From Siphonodentalium dalli (taxonomy: Eukaryota > Mollusca > Scaphopoda > Gadilida > Siphonodentaliidae): a DNA stretch of 64,000 nucleotides. The notes below the pieces were generated by a model. The model did not search any database and was not told where the DNA came from. It saw nothing but the letters and a program-made list of their open reading frames with translations. The stretch lies in contig CP136064.1 in NCBI GenBank assembly GCA_032622095.1, positions 173,978,310-174,042,309 on the forward strand. The letters are read 5' to 3'. Position numbers and translations under genes: made by a program. Positions 56,293-64,000 of this stretch are shown here, piece after piece (position 1 is the first letter of the stretch; every line of letters begins with the position of its first letter).

Positions 56293-56648
56293 TATCCTCG
56301 CAAAAATACGCACATAATCGACCTATAATGTAAAATAGGTATATTATGTGATTATTTCATTCTGAAATAAGCAGATAAAGAACGCATACCCGCTATTTCG
56401 TTTTATGGCGCGGGCCACAGTGAAAATACGTGTTAAAGAGCGAACACATAAACTGTCTTGAGTTGGTTTCTTTGTGTCATTATCCGCGCATAATCTGCTT
56501 AGAATCGCCTCATTATGAGTCGATAATGCGACTAAAATGCTTTATTTTCAGCACATTATCGACTCAAAATAAGGCCATTCTAAGCATATTATCTACTTAA
56601 AACAAGCTCTATTCTCAGCAGACAATGTGCGCATTTTCGAGAGAACAG
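56293..56648 (+). mobile_element. Family U MITE, copy 2
   Basis: Starts TATCCTCGCAAAAATACGCA and ends TGCGCATTTTCGAGAGAACA; the ends are imperfect inverted repeats. It contains GTTAAAGAGCGAACAC (56432 on) and the internal palindromic region around AATCGCCTCATTATGAGTCG and CACATTATCGACTC. About 356 bp, non-coding. The TATATGTG-like flanks give no clear target duplication. Confidence 0.85.
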
Positions 56649-57099
56649 GCCGAATATACATATGGTTCCTTCGCTACAATACGTTCTTGTTCGTATTCAC
56701 GATAAGGCTTGGTTGTTGAAATGACGTTATACACCAATAAATCAAAAATCGCAACAATCCTCAGATCGACTCATTTTTACGGATTGTAATACAATGAAAT
56801 GACAAGAAAGTTGGCGAAATTCTTCCACAGTAGGCGTCAGTCTCTTGTATACATATTAGTAGCAAGGTGAATAAATCGGTAATATGGTATAGACATTACG
56901 ACCAAATAATTAAACGGACATGACTGAACCTCCAAATTACGCTTACGTGATTTGATACGTGCGACATGATATATAAATATGCGACGTACGGATCTAAGGT
57001 TCTATATACTCTGAAAAGCTTGCCCAAATATATAATGTAAATTTCACAGATGTTTTTTTAATTTTTCGTCAGAATTGAGTCAAACGATCCTGACATTAA

Positions 57100-57412
57100 C
57101 CCTTTCTATACTAAATACCCATGGACGAGTAGTTCCCTTAGGAAATGTTCAGATATTATCTATACTAAATACCCATGGACGAGTAGTTCCCTTAGGAAAT
57201 GTTCAAATATTATCTGAATATTTCCCACCATTAAATAAATTATTCTCTCTGCATTACCCACCAATGAATAATAATCCTTCTCAGTGCACTATTTTTCTGT
57301 CCATATATATATCGTCTGCTCATTTTTCCTGAACACCCATTCAAATGAATAATAGACCATTCCAATATACAGTGTATTAACTGGGTGGAGAACTAATTTA
57401 GTATAGAAAGGG
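57100..57412 (+). mobile_element. Family P MITE with internal 54-bp tandem duplication
   Basis: TTAA at 57096-57099 and 57413-57416 flanks 17-bp perfect terminal inverted repeats starting CCCTTTCTATACTAAAT. A 54-bp unit (57106-57159 and 57160-57213) beginning CTATACTAAATACCCATGG is duplicated in the left half. The central palindrome of other copies is missing. The TTAA target and CCCTTT end suggest piggyBac type. Confidence 0.9.
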
Positions 57413-58044
57413 TTAACATTATCAGTAACTGACTAACAAAGAACGCTCGTTATTGTTTCATGCTGAAGAAAAATTGGGGCCCGATCCAATCATTGAGAGC
57501 GACATTAGAAATTGTCAGAGTATTAAATATATTCTCCACAACACAAACTTTCGACTGAAAAACTGAAATAAAAAAAAATTATGTAAGTGAAAATGGGTAA
57601 TTTGCCATATTTTTATTTCTGTGTGCAAGACAAACTGTCCTTTGGTTATGCATGATATTTTCGCCAAACGTTGTATTTGTTTTATTTGCGTGTACATCCC
57701 CTACATCATTTTAGAATGTTTTACTCCTGTCAATGAAGACAAAGTAGTGGTGAGTGTTTTAACCTACACAGTACCTATATATACCATAATGCTATCTAGA
57801 ATTACCCGCGTCGTGTTAATGTTATAGCTGGGAAAAGAAACAAGTGTAATTTTATTTAGATTAAATGTTTACTAGAAGATGTCTCTAAGGTAGCGTAGTG
57901 TTGGCAAATTCAACATGGCAATTTTTTCAGAAACATAATCTTCCAGAATTGAAGTTATATCCTAAAATTTATGGATGCATCGAAAAGCTGGAGCACTTAC
58001 CTGGTGGAAGTATTGGCTTATTTTTCAGGGACACATATTATTAA

Positions 58045-58291
58045 CCCTTTCATGACGGGAGCTGCGCTGGTGCAGCATTAAATACCATGTGCCAGTGCAT
58101 TCTCTTATATATGCGAGTCTGATATGGAGCCTCGCATATATAAGAGAATTAACTGGCTTGCAAGGTAAATATTGTTAGGCCAATGAATTCTCTTATAGAT
58201 GCGAGGCGCACTATGGGCGACTCGCATATATAAGAGAATGCATTGGCACAGGGTTTTCACAAAATTTCAAGAAGCTCCAGTCATGAACAGG
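58045..58291 (+). mobile_element. Family X MITE with two internal hairpins
   Basis: TTAA at 58041-58044 and 58292-58295. The termini are CCCTTTCATGACGGGAGC and the complement of CCTGTTCATGACTGGAGC. Two hairpins lie inside: 58091-58157 (ATTCTCTTATATATGCGAG at 58099-58117 pairs perfectly with 58131-58149) and 58179-58247 (27-bp stem with two mismatches). 247 bp, non-coding, piggyBac-like by target and ends. Confidence 0.88.
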
Positions 58292-58617
58292 TTAAACCAA
58301 TTTGGGACACATCCTTATAAACAACATTTCCTGGTTTTCAACAGAAAATACATTTCTCTACCGAAGTGAATCTATATTCCAGCTAATATACAAGTGAGCG
58401 TACTATATCACAATATCATATTTCTGTTTCTTTTCCAATTTCCATAAGGATTCACCTACGGGTTGATTTAGTTTTTAGAAATATTTGTATTTATTCAACA
58501 ACATGTCACTTAATTATCTCCCTTTGAATCTCAACACTACCTATTGCTCCTAAAACAATGCATAGTTTACAATAAATGCAATGCAGGGGCATTAAATTTC
58601 CATCTGTGGGGACAACA

Positions 58618-58930
58618 TATCCTCGCGCAAATACGCACATAATCGACCTATAATGTGAAAAATGTACGTGACCACAATGAGAACGCGTACGGGTCACAGT
58701 GAAAACACATGTTAAAGAGCGTACACCTGAAAAGTCGTGGGTTGGCTTATTTGTGTTATTGTCCGCACATAATCTGCTTAGAATCGCCTCATTATGAGTC
58801 GATAATGTAACTAAAATGGTCTCATTTTCAGCTCACTATCGACTCAAAATGAGTCGTTTCTAAGCATATTATCTACCTAAAACATGTTCTTTATAAGCAG
58901 ATAATGTGAGGAATTTTCGGGAATAGAGGC
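58618..58930 (+). mobile_element. Family U MITE, copy 3
   Basis: Starts TATCCTCGCGCAAATACGCA and ends near TGAGGAATTTTCGGGAATAG. Same internal order as copy 2, including GTTAAAGAGCGTACACC, but with a deletion of about 45 bp near 58660. Confidence 0.85.
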
Positions 58931-60340
58931 TGGTGTGGAACTGTGATTTATTTGAGGGTGAACAAATTATCGTCTCAACACCGGACTTTTTTATTTCTAG
59001 ATTATATGTCTTATAATTCTGCACGACATGTGTAATACAAACTCAAAATGTTCAAACTAAAACTGTAAGAAATGGACATCTAGCATTCGTCAATCTACTC
59101 GGTTTCTCTTCAGAAATTGGCACAACGCTCATATAGGGACCATACTGTTCCAGAAATCTAAAAGTAGAACGAATGTAGAACAGAACATATTTTATCCAAT
59201 AATGTGTCTACCCCCTCCATCTCCATACGCTATAGTCAAGATAGCTAACTTGAATAATCAGTTAAGTGACTTAAGTCCGTTTGTGATTGATCAATATATT
59301 TCGGTGAGCGAATGAAATCCGGGCGGTAGTGTGGCCAACTGGACTGGACTTCTTCCCACCACCGTCCAGGCGAAGAATATTGGAGCAAGATTGGTATTTC
59401 AAAATTTTAACATGCATTTATCATCATTTGCAGAGATATACATTATGCAAAAGGGAGTTTAAAGATACATTGTCCGATTTGCACAATACATCCACAATTT
59501 TCACATTGTCTATACCAAACATAATTAGGTCATGCCCATAAGCTCAATAATAGACTTTGAGTAAAAATACCAATGATCGCCTCTAAAAAAAATGAGCATA
59601 TATGTTTCTGTTGTTCAACAGCGATAGACAATAAAGAGCATTTTCAAATATGAACGTTTGTGATCGTATTCGACGTATTATTAGTGGATATTTTTGTGGA
59701 TTTTCGCTACGCCTGTGTGATGCGAATGATCGTGATTTTTCGTTTTCTTTTTCCAGGTAAGTCATATGCGTATAGACCAGAGGGGCTGGGTGGCTACAGC
59801 CCCCAAACCGTTTTGAAAGCTCAAAATTCGAGCAATTTTCGGGAAATTGGATATTTTCGGTCAAATTGAATGGTATTTCAGGGGGAAATTATGTCAATTA
59901 CAGTACATTTCGACCCGAATTATACATATTTAAGGTTAATTTGAATCTGTTGTGTTATATTACTGTGTATATACAAGGTATAGTCTACAAATACTGTTAC
60001 AATCATGAACGTATCATGTAAAAAACATTCGGACAATAAGTCCCAGTCCCCTAAAATTTGGGCGCCCATACGACTAGGAGGTAAGTGGAAAATTGGCGTT
60101 GGAAATTCTGAATTATTTAGTGTCAAATTGGATCAAACATCTTTAAGCTATATAGTATTAGTACATGTTGCATGTTCACAAAGTTGATAGCAAGTGGTTC
60201 GAATATATGGGTGCGGAGAGTTTTGTTTAAAGAGAAGGAAGAAAGGGGATTCTATTTGGTGTGATGTCGGTTATGTATTAGTACAATCAGGGCAGTAGCT
60301 ATTTCACAATGAATTTTGGCGAAGTAATGACAAAGACTAT
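58931..60340. other. No recognisable feature
   Basis: AT-rich sequence with short frames only (up to 93 codons), none with a recognised motif. Confidence 0.45.
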
Positions 60341-60359
60341 AATATGTAGATGAATGAAG

Positions 60360-61030
60360 ATATTAAGTTGATTAACCAGTTCAATTTAGTTGATTGATCT
60401 GGTTATGTCGGCTATCCAACTCATATTGATTAATCAATACAATAATATATATTAATCAAGTTAGCTAAGTTCATTAATCAAGTACTAAGTTCGTTAAACG
60501 AGATAATGGTGAGTAATCGAGATAACGAAAATTCATTAAATTAATCAAGTTAGCTAACTGAAGTTAACTAAGTTGATTAATAAAGTTAGTTAAGTTGGTG
60601 TAAACAATATTTTATTCTAGCTCTCACATATGCATGAATATATAATAATTGCATTATGAGAATCTTTATAATTACAATTTTTTTCGTGTTTTTTTTCAAT
60701 TGTGAGATATGGAGGATCTGACAACAAGCAAGGTGCTTTTTAAAGTCATCTCCTCAGTGTGTTACTTCTGAATCAGAAATTATTTCATTATGGTTATATG
60801 TCAATTATTATATGCCGAGTTAGCTTCTTTTCTGCTCCATGTTAGTTAAGTTGACTATATATGTTAGCAACGCTGAAATGGTTAATAAAATAATTAAATT
60901 GATTAATCAAGAAAGCTAAGTTGATAAATCAAGTTAAGTTAATTATTAAGATAATATGTCGATTAATCAAGAAATCGAAGTTGTTTAAAAAGTTAATTGA
61001 GTTGATTATGTCTAAACCAATCCAATCGAT
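60360..61030. repeat. Degenerate TTGATTAATCAAG/TTAGCTAAG array
   Basis: Irregular reiterations of AAGTTGATTAATCAAG and TTAGCTAAGTT occupy 60360-60610 and 60850-61030. More of the same lies at 62575-62670 and 63670-63715, so the array has been broken up by at least three insertions. TTGATTAATCAA is palindromic. No coding function. Confidence 0.8.
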
Positions 61031-61661
61031 CTAGTTGGCATGTATGGGGTAATGGTAATATGTAATGGTAAAGCATTACTTTTTATAAAGTAATGGAAAG
61101 TAATGTGTAATGGGCCATATTGTGCATTACATGTAATCCAAAGTAATGCATACTTCCACAAAAAAATCTTGTAATTCAATTACATTTCCATCCACAAAAT
61201 ATCGTAATTCAATTACATTTCCATTACTTTTTGCAGTAAATTATCAAATATGTTCTGATTGTCATATGGGAATAATATTTTTTCTCATACAAGAAAAGTG
61301 AGCATTTTGATTGCATGATATCATGGTGATATTTACTAATATGTAAGCTTGTCATGTCTTCCAGTTTAAGTTTTATATAGATGTTTTAACTTCACAAGTA
61401 CAGTAGTCTATGTCTGGACATTTGTTTCTCCACACATCAGGTAGGCCGGGCTGCTAATTACCACATTCATTGCAAATACAGATTTCTATTATCTACATGA
61501 ACAGCAGTAAAGCCATAATCCCTAATCCCTTAATGGATCGAAGATCATTAAGGTATGGTAACACAAAGTGCTACTTTCCTTTGTCATAGCTGTTGTGTAA
61601 TTTCGACTTGGTGGTAAATTTTGAAGGTTACTGTTTGTGTTCCAAACGCTTCTGTTCCAAC

Positions 61662-61996
61662 ATATCCTCATGCAAATAGGTTCATATTGAACATATTTCA
61701 AAGGCCCAAATACGCCCATGTTGGCGTTATTTGAATCTGAATTACGCTCTATATGAACGTAAATGACGCACGCAAACGGTAGATTCTGAAATAAGTCCAT
61801 AATAAGCGTATATCCGTTATTAAATAACGCCAATACGGACGGATTTGTAATTGTGAATACGCTCATATACGACTGTTTTTGTGCCCCCCCCCCATTTACG
61901 TTCATATAGAGCGTAATTCAGATTAATATAATGCCGATTTGGTTGTATTTTGGTTTTTGAAATACGTTCAATATGGACGTATTTACGAGGACAGGC
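61662..61996. mobile_element. MITE with ~100-bp inverted arms (family V)
   Basis: The left arm (about 61662-61772) and right arm (about 61890-61996) pair through TTCATATTGAACATATTTCA and TCTGAATTACGCTCTATATG. The outer end TCCTCGTAAATACG resembles the U family ends (TCCTCGCAAAAATACG). A C9 run lies between the arms. Minus-strand frames over the arms are incidental. Confidence 0.82.
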
Positions 61997-62167
61997 TGTA
62001 GTTAGCTTAATATTTACATGCTTAATTTATGCAGTTGACAGCTTATTTGCTTATACATAATTAGCATTCGAACGGTAGATAGGTATCTGAACTTACCACA
62101 CACGGACTGATATTCACCAACTGAATACTATGGTTTACAGGGGTCTGGATTTTCCTCAAGGTTATTT

Positions 62168-62257
62168 ATCCCCACACTTCAGAATTATATATCCCCACAC
62201 TTCAGAATTATATATCCCCACACTTCAGAATTATATACCCCCACACTTCAGAGTAAT
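62168..62257 (+). repeat. Tandem repeat, four copies of a 23-bp unit
   Basis: Unit ATCCCCACACTTCAGAATTA plus TAT at 62168, 62191, 62214 and a diverged copy at 62237. Confidence 0.95.
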
Positions 62258-62670
62258 GCGAATAGACTATTACGGAGGCTCTTACCCAACATAACTAACA
62301 ATTAAATTTAATATAACATTCTATTTTAAAACACTTGAAAACTGATATTTATAAAAGAACATGCAGATGGATGAAAGAAAATTTGGGTTGGAGAGATAGA
62401 TGTTTTTGAGTAGGATGGAAATCACAAACGAAGTCTAAAATAACTTGGAAGTAATTGTAATGAATTACTTCTCATTTTTAAAGTAATGGTAATTGTAATT
62501 TTAAAAAAATGGCAAGTAATGGTAATGCAATACTTTGCAAAGTAATGGACCTATCCCTGCCACTTTGGTCATTCAACTCAATTAATTGATTAATCAAGTT
62601 AGCTAAGTTGAATAATTAAGATACCAGTAAGATAACTAAGTTGATTAATCAAGTTAGTGAAGTTGGTTAA

Positions 62671-63164
62671 AGGTACGGTTGGCCTTGGCGGTGGGTATCC
62701 TGTGAAAATATTTCCACCCGTCAAAAAGCACCACAAACAGAAAGAACATCAAAATGTAGACAGACTTTGTCCGTATACAAATAAGAAATATCGCATAAAC
62801 AGAATGTTATTGTGTTATGTTTGACCATTGTTATGTAAACAAAAGCATAAAAAGTTACTTTTCTGGTGTTTGTTTATATTATGATGGTAAACATAAAGAG
62901 CGTTCTTTGTTGGTGAATTCCTGATATGGAACTAATAAAGAGCGTTTATGTCATCTGTGTGTGATTAGCCAGTAGCATTGTGCTGTCTCCTGTAACACAA
63001 CCAGGCTCTTGCTTAGGTAAAATATAGTAGGACTTTATGATAACATGCTGTTTACGCGATGGTCATGGTATATGTGAACGAAACTGTATGCGTTTTAATG
63101 TTTTTCTGTTAACGGTGATTGGAACAAATATGAATATTTTCGACAACTAAGGCCTCACGTGCCT
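62671..63164 (-). mobile_element. Family A MITE, copy 6
   Basis: 494 bp from AGGTACGGTTGGCCTTGG to the complement of AGGCACGTGAGGCC, with TTAA at 62667-62670 and 63165-63168. Nearly identical to copy 4. Head-to-head with copy 7. Confidence 0.92.
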
Positions 63165-63168
63165 TTAA

Positions 63169-63665
63169 AGGCACGTGAGGCCTTAGTTGTCGAAAATATT
63201 CATATTTGTTCCAATCACCGTAAACAGAAAAAACAGTAAAACGCATACAGTTTCGTTCATATATATACCATGACCATCGCATAAACAGCATGTTATCATA
63301 AAGACCTACTATATTTTACCTAAGCAAGAGCCTGATTGTGTTACAGAAGACAGCACAATGCTACTGGCTAATCACACACAAATGGCATAAACTCTCTTTA
63401 TTAGTTCCATATCAGGAATTCACCCACAAAGAACGCTCTTTATGTTTACCATCATAATATAAACAAACACCAGAAAAGTAACTTTTTATGCTTTTGTTTA
63501 CATAACAATGGTCAACCATATGACAATAACATACTGTTTATGCGATATTTCTTATTTGTATACGGACAAAGTCTGTCTACATTTTGATGTTCTTTCTGTT
63601 TGTGGCGGTTTTTGACGGTTGGAAATATTTTCACAGGATACCCACCGCCAAGGCCAACCGTACCT
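63169..63665 (+). mobile_element. Family A MITE, copy 7
   Basis: 497 bp with TTAA at 63165-63168 (shared with copy 6) and 63666-63669. The first AACGCTCTTTAT site is changed to AACTCTCTTTAT; the second is intact. Together with copy 6 it forms an inverted pair of about 1 kb without a spacer beyond TTAA. Confidence 0.92.
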
Positions 63666-64000
63666 TTAATGCAGTTGTTAAGTTGGTTAATGCAGTTGTT
63701 AAGTTGGTTAATCAAGATACTATAAATAAAATGTTCCCTCTAATTCCACGCTGTTGAAAAAAATACATAAGGTAGCGGGATGTGAATTCCATCTGGGCAG
63801 CTGGGCATTCCAAATGAAACAGCGCTCTTCTAATCCAATGGAACATTATGGCCATGATTATTTTTATTATTATTATTTTTTCAATTTTAAGCGTCCTGCT
63901 TTCTAGTAAATTCCGTATCCATCATTATCCATCAAATCACATTCTGATGCATATTTACGATCCAACATCGTGTTAGAATATAATAAAAAGAATAGGCACT

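Larger units (their letters stand above)
61039..62559. mobile_element. Possible hAT-like composite with GTAATGG-rich ends
   Basis: GGGTAATGGTAATATGTAATGG near 61047 and AAGTAATGGTAATGCAATAC near 62515 are bordered by CATGTATGGGG on the left and the complement of CAGGGATAGG on the right. The flanking 8-mers CTAGTTGG and CCACTTTG match at only five of eight positions. This resembles hAT elements with CAGGG ends and GTAAT-rich subterminal sequence. It splits the TTGATTAATCAA array. The identification is weak. Confidence 0.35.

Noticed and set aside
1-64000. Prokaryotic or viral origin of the window
   Set aside because: No operon-like gene packing; dominated by LINEs, MITEs, a Helitron and microsatellites with polyadenylation signals, as in an animal genome.

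Overview
The window looks like an intergenic or heterochromatin-like stretch of an AT-rich animal genome, and I recognise no host gene, rRNA or tRNA in it. Nearly every supportable feature is a mobile element or a repeat. The mix of CR1/Jockey-type LINEs with short 3' microsatellite tails, abundant MITEs, a Helitron, and repeats carrying runs such as GGGCATAACTC and GGCGGACGGACGG resembles what I know of mollusc genomes, particularly bivalves. That assignment is an inference, not proof. Most long open frames are LINE proteins; the rest are short frames over repeats.

Layout. 1-3.8 kb: a tandemly duplicated repeat, then a 1.5 kb dispersed repeat (family R) with a perfect-TIR MITE inside it. 3.8-6.4 kb: a 5'-truncated minus-strand LINE. 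6.66-6.91 kb: a five-copy tandem repeat. 7.4-11.0 kb: a plus-strand LINE whose ORF2 is split by a TTAA-flanked MITE. 11.07-11.72 kb: a non-autonomous Helitron. 11.8-16.6 kb: nested, tandem and inverted repeats. 16.9-23.1 kb: the best-preserved element, a nearly full-length two-ORF LINE whose ORF2 has one frameshift. 23.2-24.3 kb: more of the dispersed repeats. 24.4-26.6 kb: a LINE fragment holding another MITE. 26.6-28.2 kb: an inverted copy of family R and a second repeat. 28-34 kb: MITEs, hairpin-rich and tandem repeats. 34.4-36.9 kb: another decayed minus-strand LINE. 37.4-42.1 kb: tandem repeats, a long hairpin, large foldback elements and an (AG)n tract. 42.2-51 kb: MITE families P, U, X and A, and a mariner-like MITE. 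51.3-55.4 kb: two divergent LINE 5' ends (5'UTR plus ORF1 remnants) on either side of satellite arrays. 55.4-64 kb: tandem duplications, more MITEs, a TTGATTAATCAA-rich array, and two ~495 bp MITEs back to back sharing one TTAA.

How the pieces relate. The LINEs could supply reverse transcriptase, but only the 17-23 kb copy is close to intact. Four other LINE copies end in four different pentanucleotide tails. At least four MITE families sit at TTAA: A and B have AGGYAC termini, which I compare with T2/Kolobok-type elements; P and X have CCCTTT termini, which I compare with piggyBac-type elements. No DNA transposase gene is visible, so all of these would have to be mobilised in trans. Family A copies are nearly identical and interrupt LINEs, a mariner-like MITE and a family X MITE, so A looks like the youngest layer. 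An octamer, AAAGAGCG, recurs about twenty times in otherwise unrelated repeats and has no explanation here.
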